38,534 bases of DNA from Prevotellaceae bacterium (GCA_031261165.1 JAISJU010000086.1:1-38534); one strand, 5' to 3'; counted from the first letter of the stretch, positions 28,301 through 34,397 are shown. Translations and numbers: made by a program. The notes: generated by a model from the letters alone, not told the origin.

Positions 28301-28874
28301 GAACTGTATTGCCGTTTTCATCTATTTTTGTGCCATAACGTCTATTGGCGTGCGCAGAAATCCTGTCGGAAAGGTCTTTGCCTTTGTTATATATCTCTCT
28401 TGCGCTTGCTTCTAAATTTTTTCGTTGCTCTTCTAATGGCGGAGCACCGGTAGACATATCATAAGCCATATTGGTGCCTCCACCCATAGCCAAAGGTTTA
28501 TAAACACTGGAATTGGCGGCTTTCATAAGGAAATTTCCCAAACTGTTTCCCGTTCTCACAACGCCGCTGGCTAAACTCTCAGCACCTTCAATAACTCTTT
28601 CGCCAACAGCCTTTTGTAATACGCCCGGCTTAAAGGCATAATCCCAAAATGTAGGGTCGTCAAAATAACCCTTTTCTTTATCAAAACCCAATTTTTGATT
28701 ATATGTTGTTTCATCACCTAAATCGAAATTATGCGCAGTAGCAACATTAAATAGTTGCTTGCGCCTTGCCGGGTCTTGAATATTTTTTTCAAATGTCGCA
28801 TAATCGCCAACGTCAAAATTATTTGCCGTCAAAACGTCGTGCATTCTTTTTGCGTTTTCTTTATTTAGTCCCAT
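16308..28874 (-). CDS. Giant polyvalent virion protein (4188 residues)
   Basis: Probably carried in the capsid and ejected with the DNA. Order of recognisable parts (approximate residues): two N-terminal repeats of the NFDVGDYATFEK type (18-60); ddrB-like ParB domain (about 855-1140; SHDVNNNF, NDRDYQND, SGNGRTMAGQ); barnase/EndoU/ColicinE5-RelE-like region (about 1306-1425; GDIDLIWGNEKQGL); MuF-C-like region (about 1850-1960; FRSATHIGSYVVLTEI); ART-like region (about 2015-2140); zincin motif HEFGH (about 2185); pyrophosphatase-like domain (about 2366-2509; TYGYFGNTESRDGDHIDVF); LPD3-like domain (about 2560-2700); second zincin HEIQHYIQ with EGFAHG (about 2876); LPD38-like region (about 3595-3835; YNPSFAAANFVRDF). 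Domain names are from memory of the polyvalent-protein families. The linkers hold the nested repeats. The start overlaps the previous stop (TAATG). Confidence 0.9.
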   Translation of the reverse strand: MGLNKENAKRMHDVLTANNFDVGDYATFEKNIQDPARRKQLFNVATAHNFDLGDETTYNQKLGFDKEKGYFDDPTFWDYAFKPGVLQKAVGERVIEGAESLASGVVRTGNSLGNFLMKAANSSVYKPLAMGGGTNMAYDMSTGAPPLEEQRKNLEASAREIYNKGKDLSDRISAHANRRYGTKIDENGNTVPKDYSDLWQEGRHFDAVNQALNKGLESAPSTLMAMNPYTAPLIYIDVANQKYEQLKQNNPEMSEEAMLLNSGFTGLIEYLSERAGGVLDTKLVKNIIGKVGKSAAAKLFGQAAVNTVLGMAGEGGEEIISNTGENIIDKISGVKKDGSIWDGTRDAFVYGVAGAGPVSVGGQGIGTAIGYHNLRNQQSAEREAQISQAVNPQLPQDFDLSPENIASMQITSKQAFDNMQRSLNGQFTFNPQIIDLPVEQQKEYALTVMSDAALSAEQKQSVLNYMQFANLAKQTAARREQNINARREQTAERLQSRTNKTTGTIVTAQVEGVDNPVEIVSGLRTSREESGGVIPDLQGSDEIVYYRDGSIDEETGQPRVMPVAREKIRAIDNETSLYDAVLAENALIDEQIGAENVEIAQYINEMQEPRAKTQDTPNVDLSGQEFENADGRIRVKSRNADGTYNTDIITNNGDVVPWKASEEEIINLFPDASNQEGVAGHTSTSLSNQARNDSGAQGVAGHTSAPLSNQARNDGGVDNDGDVDKERQAFYEGLPTDRRGNADEKQMSPEQQLRYAEYEGLKESDILDIAKEQSRDIFNKITALSKQPKTVSGIKEIARLRENKAVYDNYIENSALVKQQRADSEAAMQTRIQQRDERRAAGEQGSVTGDDFAGIVARWNDAPKIEGNADEMRLANGEVIPGKYVLTEQGAFTPSHDVNNNFASTAGFPTNERGENVNDRDYQNDKAAQEITIGMAQHFDRGAIGIVVDGATGVTVSGNGRTMAGQIAAQQDTDGAYNEYIGKYGRNYGFTPEQVGQFEHPRIVFVPDSPIELTTANFKKFNADEKKSQSTTEKAKAQSKALNTVTVNNIAGYLNDIDNLSEIYNDPKRTAEILSFLRNEGVIQDTDIAQFVNENGTMTGTGRDFLETAMLGAAFQGKAADIAQIMKFNETQKAVIFKAIPQIIENRSFGGIAGQTRNDSGTQGVAGQARNDGTLNFDITDYLSEAIEIVTAANASGVHVEIEGRQQDILNGAHSDQAINLAMALAIDDKRETAKLRKIFEEYNNSVRDEARGGVPMFGERVPADVLIDVLKLNGLGQVFTGVDRIKDNRDFKDNNEPQPIGKGAFGNIYDQFKGKAKEAFTFLEKIKNGDLLGVFHRNEIGDIDLIWGNEKQGLQKIIDKHINRQNDFESLEKAAEVIEDVVENGIVTIQNNNNARIDKDGYRVVVARSEDGKNWVLTAFDNSKTVEEKTASANTPLTPDSNYGGRAVAPDAVSDGKDTANSESVQEKTEKINKNNQKLRELKIKSRKNKLSAKEENEAKQLINENAKLKEELMPVIMEFRKNAEKKSAADKASLAEETARLNAEFENRQAELAERYGLTPEEIMTATLEDKMAMGEVLTDEELRFVNENFYRPAGYDFNNEWDLVDASTSLSNRTSLSNRNENDGGNENTAPKFQINGVTPKSANEAGQLRAAEIDKQISSAENGIKERQQEVEHINRVFAEERQQKLFTNPTMSLFDVSADVSRGNQSAATATLKAEIKGLQKQVSDLRAGKTAQVRAARDAFNAQGTLFHNNPQARLQKISDKAFERLVGLLRQTGLFKGTLHTDRAYAEKKLGEGGYLAMAEMAELSKVNAAFNAELQQQIVSKLPAGHIYKLGNAGAILQAAGLPNLPVELAASRLSDKSMQENHPFDLLEIENLPQAIQQPLAVFRSATHIGSYVVLTEIQHKGKNFVVAIEANRKKGNIEINDIRSIHYRTSNAHIANWIDEGLTEYADKQKMAVWFSQQRYNSAEVRNLYNRAAKVIQNFENPKINEEYFRFFVKNLFERGAREDVEYGFTKANGEAGKGIYAYPANNSKMREYYSTGANSIVRFKLKDDAQIIDLTTDENLIPYIKEKIKETAQEFENYKKPNVTKSNYQRFGNIIEQYINEKYPDASAYIVNHEGYGIPKGKQVVVRNEDNIEIISNIRMLATKKGEIYGFVTRDGKDMWIDKNLLNANTPIHEFGHLWVDFIEQNNSELYERGAELIKDTDYYKNLADNPYYAKISEREKIGEALATAIGDRGEALLQRPLSLSLTKWAQIKAWLNDVWKFIGKYAGIRNLNSNQIQDLSLDEFVNGAAADLLSGKEIKQGVAGHTSTALSNHTSTALSNQARNDTELKDLQDKIAAAEAETDTNPTEAQKEAGNYRKGHVKIQGFDIFIEQPKGSVRRGVDENGKAWESKMHNTYGYFGNTESRDGDHIDVFLGDNPLSGKVFVIDQNKAGTDGTKGTFDEHKVMFGFDSLEEARAAYLSNYEKGWKGLGNITETDVETFRDWAKADGRRVKPFAEYKGIAGHTSTSLSNQARNDGGAAQAETKNGTQFQFIGKQGAANLDRAEEATTRLDNLAVARDMETAFDEKKARIEKLKASEPIEITGEEYKGKYELNPKSAKEYIKEHLRNDYTNKDTGETIRVSRVGANEVTSHGERDDAHLKSIAAIPQIIETSIFITEEPNTKENGKYDSYRYYVSGMKIGGEDYTVKMVVGKKGDSYYYDHELTLIEKKNLIDATRLPNSLDNNKVVSDHKDKRLISILQINEKEIAKKIKLATGWERGADGKWRYETEPINIDASKIDSNGEYSGNLRDIILDTELLKAFPKLSETTINIMPRPLFLPPSYNGRFDRNKNTIEVNFTTKFTEDGDFAGITEKNLNEIRGIIAHEIQHYIQEDEGFAHGSNPKYFEGIREPLPAHIQEYADLYAEHDKSNSRKKFVDWFISLPTKRFKTPEIISIAQKAKTGEISRNEMFDIMEDFYRARQKQKYFPQDSYNKTSGEVEARNVSARMNMTTEERRASLAEETEDVAREDQIFLYDNLGDRGDNRDTGLRFMAASAPAAPKPKYTGQPINEFAKQIDKWEKDTELSFVEPAIPKPPKITPNMSLIDIVEQINKFNNETRQTLADVDKEMKKRLKFNKAFIDRCYPLEKYIKLMVEKGAKLTSETNAYDDIITSTSRATYLIEEYKQKHIKPLQKLLRGVVESKKLNKMPAYKWRVENALGEVINNKPVGNYDKISLYLQAKDIIEADKLGLVERGAEGFRNNVKDENGNAVEPETFISEFERILGDKKIQKIWDEVRSANRWALDMQLKYGIIDQATYDKYTDGTREYYVPQRGWRERDLIDDKGFYVSEKGDTPDNPFNAALVKAKGRTTLAGDPLAYMESIGESTVMSCLKNETKRVFLEFARKNQDFARQNNFFTFKNVYYVKTYDENGNPKRYTDADGADLSGKIIYERTTKEPSNTSIKEDKETREALQKITAEREATVKRENQRLAILRNQGKAQTINPLFQAAIKRLVDEEIRLRESLNVLYSGHEAMRPAERTRAEQKQHEVSITENGKEVVIVFGTDAEGKAVYAGESVANVLNRKFTVERQTDNDIIIKGEELLRSGTRFMSGMMTQYNPSFAAANFVRDFGIASISNLSEFGVGYQAQFMKNIGLVQGAVWQYSAGEQYKGEGGFTEGKYGQLLQEFFEDGAATGWSFLKDVKQLREDMRQSIEPNKIKEALSSNGNPLVALKHTFGMLTEVSELTTRFAEYVTSREQMNNDGTPKYTRREAAIHAKEVTTNFDRKGNLAKAFNMLFAFFNASVQGTNKIIRMCKDKRVRRAMVGIMGGFFAGGILQALFTPVGDDDNRAFSEWELMQNICIGKAKIPLPQGLRAFWGLGTQAGLALRGKKAISASLLDGANYFAGNILPEQLTFWLNLIQIDERTGRVIPFSEKGLKLTAHAIMPTSIQPIMDCFMNIKFTGSTAYNTEYLKKQEDTQAERTLGKHNVPEGYQWLSDVLWQAGGGSINNKSKLRADNSADDVAWIYDWNPSKIQTIIEGYSAGTGKFVTDMVTLGIQIFNPDKQVDVSQMQFANVFIKQPKEFDAKQMTWIDLEKKSDYLKTQIRNLKKGDENLYNSMKDDKNSKGYKKMELITEYEKIKTVEENIRNARANDKLSLTQTKEKIKDIFKRNNINGEGALQREAERLLKEFEKLE
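21291..21341. repeat. Nested repeat at the C-side of the pyrophosphatase-like domain
   Basis: cattgcgggcttg (21293-21305) and acccgcaa (21330-21337) are separated by one 24-base tgagcgaagtcgaa unit (21306-21329). The - strand reads GIAGHTSTSLSNQARND. It lies between the pyrophosphatase-like domain and the LPD3-like domain of the giant protein. Confidence 0.92.
21864..21939. repeat. Nested repeat with tandem double insert, N-side of the pyrophosphatase-like domain
   Basis: The same host repeat is split here by two identical 24-base units in tandem (21879-21902 and 21903-21926), encoding HTSTALSN twice. It has the same orientation as the copy at 21291, so the pyrophosphatase-like domain is bracketed by direct repeats about 575 bases apart. 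Confidence 0.92.
24011..24052. repeat. Tandem pair of the dispersed repeat, one shortened by six bases
   Basis: An 18-base unit (ggttgctgagcgaagtcc) is followed by a complete 24-base unit. Both lengths are multiples of three, and the giant gene's frame stays open (STSLSNRTSLSNR). It lies in the linker before a predicted coiled-coil region. Confidence 0.88.
25361..25420. repeat. Two uninserted (empty) copies of the ttgcggg...cccgcaa repeat
   Basis: cattgcgggcttgacccgca a (25361-25381) and a variant with gcgggtttgacccgc (25400-25420) are each a short palindrome without the 24-base insert. They encode GVAGQARND and GIAGQTRND. They are the empty-site versions of the nested repeats elsewhere in the same gene, and follow the ddrB-like ParB domain. 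Confidence 0.92.
26733..26846. repeat. Two nested repeats in tandem in the N-terminal linker
   Basis: Two copies of cattgcgggcttg...acccgcaa, starting at 26735 and 26798, each carry one 24-base insert (26748-26771 and 26811-26834). The inserts differ at three positions (gttactgagcggagcc against gttgctgagcgaagtc). They encode GVAGHTSxxLSNQARND twice, near residues 675-715 of the giant protein. Confidence 0.9.
27029..27060. repeat. Filler-type repeat inside the giant gene
   Basis: gtgtcttgtgtcttggctct and further ctcttgcatctc, the same motif as in gene-end fillers, is here read through as EPRAKTQDTPN. It shows that the filler family can also sit within a long ORF. Confidence 0.8.
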
Positions 28875-30001
28875 TATTTATCCCAAACTGGTATTTTATT
28901 ACTATTATTTGTATTAGATGCGGTTGCCGTCCCATTTGGCTTTAAAATTCTCAAATTATTATATTTGTCGTCTTTGTCCCAATCATAATATTCATATTCT
29001 TTTGGATTTAGTTTTTGCAATAATTCCCTGTATTCTTTTTGCCCATTTGTTTCCTCTATTGTTTCAAATGGATTTATCCCATCTTCTAAATCCTGCGCAT
29101 AAGCCGATACTATCTGTTCCATTGACGCCAATTTGATTGATGTTTCTATTTTTGCATCTGATATGTTTTTTTCTGCGTCTATTAATCCTCTTGATTCTAA
29201 CCAGTTTTTATTATTACGAGCCTTTGAAATAATTGATATTTGTTGTTCAATTGGTATCTCGTAATTTCGTAATAGATTGCCGAATTGGTCTTTTTCAATT
29301 ATTCCCTGACTTGTTTTATTATTTTCATTGTAGTTAGTTGAAAATTTTGTTTTTGTTTTTTTGTCGTCTTTGTTCCCTTTAGCCCCTAACGATGCCCAAA
29401 ACCGAGCGGCTTGCTGCCTTTGCGCCCTCTCCTGCGCCGCCAGCCGCGCCTTTTCCCGCTCATCTGCTTTTTTACCCTCTAATTCTTTGAGTAATAACTC
29501 CATTTTCAAACCGCGCTGCCCGGCGAGGTCTTTCTCCGCCTTATCCCTGCCCCGCATACCGGCACTATGCAATAGATTGTTGTAGTTCAACAACTCTTTT
29601 TCATACTTATCACGCGCCGCATCAATCTCCGCGCCTGTCTTTTCGGCGTGGGTTGTCTCGGCGCGGCGGTCGCGTATCACATTCCTGCCGCCACCCGTCA
29701 CCGAAGCCAACAACTCGCCCAAACCCACAGAGGCATCGCCAAAAGACGCAAACATTTTTTTGCGCTCTTCCTGCTCGGGCGTGTACTTGCGGCGGGGCTG
29801 GTATCTATCCACTATCATTTTATATTCAAAATCTTTCGTAGGGTCATACTGCTGTAAGGCAGCATCATCTCTCTGCTTGTCATAATTTTGAACATCATAT
29901 ATGCCGCCGTAATCCAACGGCTTTTCGCCAGACCTTATTAAATCATAAGGATTTTTCGGCTCATTGGTAGGTATTATTGTACCTTCTGCTGTCTCTGCCA
30001 T
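28874..30001 (-). CDS. Probable internal virion / ejection protein with coiled coil
   Basis: A 375-residue protein directly before and coupled to the giant gene (TAATG). The N-terminus is disordered and rich in Asn/Asp/Tyr (NPYDLIRSGEKPLDYGGIYD). A small hydrophobic segment (FASFGDASVGLGELLASVTG) is followed by a long, strongly charged helix (about 110-205; KTGAEIDAARDKYEKELLNY, ELEGKKADEREKARLAAQER). The C-terminal region is less regular and ends in a Thr/Asn-rich tail. No family signature is known to me. Position and composition fit the inner-core proteins of short-tailed phages that cross the envelope with the DNA. Confidence 0.7.
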   Translation of the reverse strand: MAETAEGTIIPTNEPKNPYDLIRSGEKPLDYGGIYDVQNYDKQRDDAALQQYDPTKDFEYKMIVDRYQPRRKYTPEQEERKKMFASFGDASVGLGELLASVTGGGRNVIRDRRAETTHAEKTGAEIDAARDKYEKELLNYNNLLHSAGMRGRDKAEKDLAGQRGLKMELLLKELEGKKADEREKARLAAQERAQRQQAARFWASLGAKGNKDDKKTKTKFSTNYNENNKTSQGIIEKDQFGNLLRNYEIPIEQQISIISKARNNKNWLESRGLIDAEKNISDAKIETSIKLASMEQIVSAYAQDLEDGINPFETIEETNGQKEYRELLQKLNPKEYEYYDWDKDDKYNNLRILKPNGTATASNTNNSNKIPVWDK

Positions 30002-30016
30002 AATATTTTTCAGTTT

Positions 30017-30060
30017 ATTGTCTTGTGTCTAAAAGTCTATTGTCTTGTGTCTAACAGTCT
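30017..30060. repeat. gtcttgtgtctaaaag filler before the 375-residue gene
   Basis: Three to four units alternate tattgtcttgtgtct and aaaagtct. The upstream gene's stop (CCTTAG on the - strand) is the first filler unit. Confidence 0.85.
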
Positions 30061-30577
30061 AAGGAAAACTCGGCATTCTCTTTATCGGCTTCACGCTCGC
30101 CGAAAGCAAATCCTTCACCTCATCTACCGTCTTGTCTATCCGCGCAAAATAAGTGGTCGCCTCTCTCGGCAATTTGGTTTCAAACCACCGCCAACAGATA
30201 TAGTCTATTAAAAACTGCTCTATCTTGATGTCAATACTCTTTTTGTACTGCATCGGAAAATCATCGCTCACCGCCAAAAACAAATTGAAATCCCTGTCCC
30301 TGCGAAAATCGGGGAACTCGCGAAATATCGGCGACAAATCCGTTGGCGTTTCCCGCAAGTAACGCGATGGTATCTTTGACAAAAATTCTGCGTGCGCCTG
30401 CAAAAACAACCGGCGAAACAGAATATCGTATTCTTCGTCCATTACCAAAGTCTCAAAGTTGCTCACAACCTCGCCCTCTTTTGCCATCACATCACGCCGC
30501 TCGGCAAGCAATGAAGTTTCCAACTTCACCGCCTTTTGTATCAAATCGTGTGTATAAACAAATATCAATGTTCTCAT
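30059..30577 (-). CDS. Hypothetical virion-region protein
   Basis: A 172-residue soluble, helical protein (MRTLIFVYTHDLIQKAVKLE, VVSNFETLVMDEEYDILFRR, ISVKPIKRMPSFP-like end). It has many acidic and aromatic residues (DFRRDRDFNLFLAVSDDFPM) and no transmembrane segment or signal peptide. It stands within the unbroken - strand series between nozzle and giant protein genes, so a structural or assembly role is likely, but I recognise no family. Its stop lies in filler sequence. Confidence 0.68.
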   Translation of the reverse strand: MRTLIFVYTHDLIQKAVKLETSLLAERRDVMAKEGEVVSNFETLVMDEEYDILFRRLFLQAHAEFLSKIPSRYLRETPTDLSPIFREFPDFRRDRDFNLFLAVSDDFPMQYKKSIDIKIEQFLIDYICWRWFETKLPREATTYFARIDKTVDEVKDLLSASVKPIKRMPSFP

Positions 30578-30590
30578 ATCCTTGTATTTT

Positions 30591-30693
30591 GTAGGGGCTG
30601 GGCTTGCCCCCGCCCTGTTTTATTTTGTTTTTTTGTAGGGGCGTATTGCATACGCCCTCATATTTTGCCCTATATCAATTTGCCCTATATCAA
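30591..30693. repeat. Two GC-rich palindromic elements and a 15-bp tandem repeat
   Basis: Two 25-base elements begin with gtagggg: one with ggggctgggcttgccccc (30591-30615) and one with ggcgtattgcatacgcc (30634-30659), each an imperfect or perfect short palindrome. A tandem repeat of ttgccctatatcaat follows, whose second unit codes the end and stop of the 129-residue gene. Similar 'TAGGGGC...GCCCC' elements are, as I recall, dispersed in several bacterial genomes. Confidence 0.8.
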
Positions 30694-31074
30694 ATTGATT
30701 TTTTTGAATGCGTTATATTTCCCTATCGCATCTGCGCGTTCTTGCCGCGTAAGCGTATTATTTCTGTTTGCCACAGTGCTGTAAAATGACTTGCGCCGCA
30801 AATCAAACCACTTTACCTTCTTCGGCAAAAAGCCTTTGCGCTTGTAGTAATCAAAACCATCTCTGTCAATGCAGGTCAGTTTGTATTTCACTGTGCCGCT
30901 CTTGCTTATCCCCGCGTATATCGGCAATAAATGATACTGCTTGCAGCGGGCGCGGCTAAGTAAATCGGTCTTGTATATGCCAATGCGGATTTTGAAATTC
31001 TCAAAACCTATCTTTCCCAAATCGCGGATAAGTTCCCCTATCTCGGACATTTCTTCTTTTAAATTTTTATTCAT
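30685..31074 (-). CDS. Small basic hypothetical protein
   Basis: A 129-residue protein, rich in Lys/Arg and aromatics (FENFKIRIGIYKTDLLSRAR, CKQYHLLPIYAGISKSGTVK, FDYYKRKGFLPKKVKWFDLR). The N-terminal helix is followed by beta-rich sequence. No family recognised. It lies 14 bases after the 197-residue core protein gene and ends in a tandem-repeat stop (INLI then TAG). It could be a small nucleic-acid-binding or assembly protein. Confidence 0.65.
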   Translation of the reverse strand: MNKNLKEEMSEIGELIRDLGKIGFENFKIRIGIYKTDLLSRARCKQYHLLPIYAGISKSGTVKYKLTCIDRDGFDYYKRKGFLPKKVKWFDLRRKSFYSTVANRNNTLTRQERADAIGKYNAFKKINLI

Positions 31075-31088
31075 AGTTTTTTTTGTTA

Positions 31089-31682
31089 TTATCCTGCCGC
31101 GCCGCCGCCGCCACCGCCGCCGCCCATTGGACTTGCATTTTTCCCTATTCCGCTCGTGTCGCTGCCCTGCCCAACAAAGGTGTTAAATGAATTACCGCCT
31201 AATTTTAAACCGTTGTACATTAGGTTATTATAATTATTCGCCTTATCTGCCATATTTTGATACAGCATATTATACAGCGGCTCTTTGCGGGCATAATATT
31301 TGTCTTGAATGCTGTCTTTGTGCAACTGCCCCTGAGCGGCAATGTTTCCGTACAAACCCGCCATTGCTTTTGCGCTGCGCTCGCGAGTAGCCGCTTCGGC
31401 ACCCGGCGTTGCACCGGCAATCACCGCCCTGCTGCGTAATTCCTCGTTGTCTTCTTTCTGACTGTTGCGCATCGCCCTGACAACATTCTGAATGTCGGCA
31501 CGCTGCATATAGTCGGAATTGTACTCTTTGTTGTACCAATTCTCAACTTCATTCTGCCGCTGCCGCAACTGCTTCTCCATTTTTTTGCGCTGTTGCTGCT
31601 CCATTATTGCGCCAACGGTTGCCATTGAGAAACCTATGCCACCCTCGACAATACCGGCAATTTGATTTGCGTTTAATGCCAT
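31089..31682 (-). CDS. Internal virion protein with N-terminal hydrophobic segment and Gly tail
   Basis: A 197-residue protein. Residues 6-27 (NQIAGIVEGGIGFSMATVGA) are a Gly-rich hydrophobic segment, followed by a Gln/Arg-rich coiled coil (EQQQRKKMEKQLRQRQNEVE), a helical Ala-rich middle (VIAGATPGAEAATRERSAKA) and a tail ending in nine Gly in a row (MGGGGGGGGGAAG). This layout resembles inner-core proteins such as T7 gp14, which inserts into the host membrane on infection. The poly-Gly tract is coded by imperfect GGC/GGT triplets and may vary in length. Confidence 0.72.
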   Translation of the reverse strand: MALNANQIAGIVEGGIGFSMATVGAIMEQQQRKKMEKQLRQRQNEVENWYNKEYNSDYMQRADIQNVVRAMRNSQKEDNEELRSRAVIAGATPGAEAATRERSAKAMAGLYGNIAAQGQLHKDSIQDKYYARKEPLYNMLYQNMADKANNYNNLMYNGLKLGGNSFNTFVGQGSDTSGIGKNASPMGGGGGGGGAAG

Positions 31683-31695
31683 AATATGATATTTT

Positions 31696-31781
31696 TAAAT
31701 TTTAATTCTAAAAGTCTTGTGTCTAAAAGTCTTGTGTCTAATATTCGGTTGCTGAGCGTAGTCGAAGTAAGTCGAAGCATT
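31696..31781. repeat. Filler and one dispersed repeat after the nozzle gene
   Basis: Two tandem units of ctaaaagtcttgtgt are followed by a ggttgctgagcgtagtcgaa copy with an extra agtcgaagc half (31747-31780). They fill the whole gap between the 867- and 197-residue genes. Confidence 0.85.
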
Positions 31782-34384
31782 CATCTCATCTTATCATTCC
31801 CCCAATTATCCGCCACATCAAAATCAATGTGAAATATCCGTGTCTGTTTGCCATAAGAGCCAAACAAACCAAGCGTATAACCCCTGAACTTGTTACGAGC
31901 CATCAAACCCAAATCCAAATCTTTGTAATTTCGGTTTAGTTTCAGAAGAAGCCCCCTCGTAAATATCTGCCTGAAATTGTCAAGCGTTCCCCATAGCATT
32001 GTCTTGGCAGAGCCTATTATGCTATTATTCACGCCCATAAACCGACCGCGAATAATTAGGCGGTTCAAACTCTTGACTTCATTGATGCCAAACTGTACCG
32101 GACGAAGTATAAATTGCACATCTGCCCTGTCCCTGCCTTGCAATTCCTTGGAAAAAGAATATACGTTTCCGTTCGAGAAAATAAGCAAATCGGGATAGGC
32201 ATTTTTTACCGCTATGTCGATGCTGTCGTTCCGCTGATACCACATCTGACTGCTGAAATTGTAGGCGTAAAAGAAACCGCTGCCCTTCTTATGTACAAAC
32301 AGTTCATTCTCTTTGCCGTCATAAAGCAAGTGGTCGCAAGTCTTCGCAAATTCTACAAAATTGTGGTTGATAAGATTGGAATTAGGCTCTTCGTCAAAAA
32401 TATTCGGCAACAACACCTCTTCCAACTGCGGCGACAAAAATTCTATGCCGCCCGCATTGATGATATACACTCCGCGCTCGCCAATGAAACAAATGCCGTA
32501 GGGCGTTTCGCAAACTATCTTGTTAATTGGCAATATTCGGATATTCGGCGCAACAGTCGAGGCATAGGGAACATCTGCCGTGTTGCCCTGTATCAATGTA
32601 AATATGCCGTTTGTCGTAAAAACAAACACGGGATTTGTTCCGTAATTTCTATCGCTCACAGCCATCTTATTGGCGCGGACATTAAATATCTCGCCGTCAA
32701 AAACTATCTGATTTTTTTCTTTGAAAACAAAAGGGTTTTGAACGTCTGAAACATATAGCGTGTTTTTTCTCGCTTCGCCTTTAATTGCGGTTTCTTGGGG
32801 AAATGCGCCTATCGCATTAATAGGTAGATTTTTTGTAGGAACTAAATAACTCAACTCAAATGCGTCCGGCGCAAAATAAGCCAAATTCATACTGTCGTGT
32901 GCAGTAAGAAGAAGTTCAATCTGTTTTTGAGCGGCAGTTCCAATGATAAATTTCTTCGCCGTTCTGTCGGGATAAAATAATATCGGCGAGAATCTGAACA
33001 TAGTCGTATCGTCTAATTTGACAATATCGCCATTTTCAAACTCAACATAAAGGGTAGGGTAGTTAGGTATGTAACCAATGCCATACCCATTATAATAATT
33101 TTGCACCTGTAGCCAATTAAGGGGATTTTCTTTACTGCGGTTATCAACAGTATCCCATATATGTAAACGCTCATTAAATTTATATGTGCCGCGCGACTGC
33201 TTTTTATTAACATCGCCGTAATTAGGTGTTACCTGCTCTTTGCCGCGAATGCTGTCAAAGGTTTCTATGTTGTCGTCTGGACTTGGATAAATTCGCATTA
33301 CATTGTTGCTAAAGTCCGTAATATCAAAAATCTTGTAAAAAATATCCTCGTGCTTCATTCTGTATACCGCATCGCTATTTGCCTCTTTCCACAATAACTC
33401 CCATCTTATTTTTTTTTCCCAACCCGGATTAGTGATGTAACCAAAATCTTTCGTCTGTGTAACGCCCATCGGTTCTGAAATAAATACCGACACGGCTTTT
33501 ATAACGTCTGAATATTGTTGCAAATAAGCAAAATTGCCCCTAACAAATAAATTATGTTGTCTCATTTCTATCATAGCTCTGGTATAGGCATATGGGGAGT
33601 CTTCATAACGTTCTAATCCCAGTATGGCATCGGCAATATTGGTTAGATAGTTCCAATCCTCTGCTTTATCTATTCCTGTAATCTTTCTGCCGGCGGTAAA
33701 CAAAAATGGTACGGAAAAATTAATATATTCGCCCGTATATAATTTCAATGCGAAGACAATATAATAACTGTCGAGAAAAAGCATATTTTGTATTGAATAA
33801 GTCTTTCCATCATCGGCTATCGGATTATTGTTTGCATCTCTTACTTTTTTGAAGTATTCCCCCAATATCCAGCCTGTCAGATAGTTTTTTATAAAATTAT
33901 TCCAATCTTTATTATAGTCCACTTCCGCAACACGATGGTCTCTTTTAAACAAGTACCCTGTTTGTGGTTCTACCAAAATCCGTTCCAATGTCGGTATATC
34001 AACAGCCGAATAACGGTCTTTTTTCCATAATAAAAACTTCATCTCTCCGCTCGTAGCCAACACAAGCGTGTTTCCAACCTGCTCTATCGAATAAACCGTT
34101 TCGTCTAACGTTATCAAACGCGTTTCCGAAGTTTCTTTATCCCAAAAAACAAGCGTTCTCCCCCCTGATTTTTTTCGCGTAGTGATGTAGTTTTCAGTTC
34201 CGTCAGGCAATATGTGTATAAAAATCAATTCGTAAGAGTTTGCATACATTCTGCGCTCAACGCCCGCACGCATCACCGGCTCTAAGGCGCCGTTTTTCTT
34301 TCGCATATTAACCAACGACAAACAGTCGCCGTCTGTGTAGGTAGAGGCGGTATTTATTCCGTTTATGGCTATACTCTTTTTCAT
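31781..34384 (-). CDS. Tail nozzle / stabilisation protein (gp12-like, beta-propeller)
   Basis: An 867-residue structural protein. It begins MKKSIAINGINTASTYTDGD, followed by SLVNMRKKNGALEPV, the typical opening of 'stabilisation protein' or tubular-protein B homologues. Repeated beta-strand blades are visible (EQVGNTLVLATSGEMKFLLW, VFVFTTNGIFTLIQGNTADV, TPYGICFIGERGVYIINAGG, NELFVHKKGSGFFYAYNFSS). The C-terminal part (NRLIIRGRFMGVNNSIIGSA) resembles the plug region of such nozzles. It follows portal directly, as in crAss-like and other Bacteroidetes short-tailed phages, and supports a podovirus-like particle. Confidence 0.82.
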   Translation of the reverse strand: MKKSIAINGINTASTYTDGDCLSLVNMRKKNGALEPVMRAGVERRMYANSYELIFIHILPDGTENYITTRKKSGGRTLVFWDKETSETRLITLDETVYSIEQVGNTLVLATSGEMKFLLWKKDRYSAVDIPTLERILVEPQTGYLFKRDHRVAEVDYNKDWNNFIKNYLTGWILGEYFKKVRDANNNPIADDGKTYSIQNMLFLDSYYIVFALKLYTGEYINFSVPFLFTAGRKITGIDKAEDWNYLTNIADAILGLERYEDSPYAYTRAMIEMRQHNLFVRGNFAYLQQYSDVIKAVSVFISEPMGVTQTKDFGYITNPGWEKKIRWELLWKEANSDAVYRMKHEDIFYKIFDITDFSNNVMRIYPSPDDNIETFDSIRGKEQVTPNYGDVNKKQSRGTYKFNERLHIWDTVDNRSKENPLNWLQVQNYYNGYGIGYIPNYPTLYVEFENGDIVKLDDTTMFRFSPILFYPDRTAKKFIIGTAAQKQIELLLTAHDSMNLAYFAPDAFELSYLVPTKNLPINAIGAFPQETAIKGEARKNTLYVSDVQNPFVFKEKNQIVFDGEIFNVRANKMAVSDRNYGTNPVFVFTTNGIFTLIQGNTADVPYASTVAPNIRILPINKIVCETPYGICFIGERGVYIINAGGIEFLSPQLEEVLLPNIFDEEPNSNLINHNFVEFAKTCDHLLYDGKENELFVHKKGSGFFYAYNFSSQMWYQRNDSIDIAVKNAYPDLLIFSNGNVYSFSKELQGRDRADVQFILRPVQFGINEVKSLNRLIIRGRFMGVNNSIIGSAKTMLWGTLDNFRQIFTRGLLLKLNRNYKDLDLGLMARNKFRGYTLGLFGSYGKQTRIFHIDFDVADNWGNDKMR

Positions 34385-34397
34385 TATAAAAAAAAAT

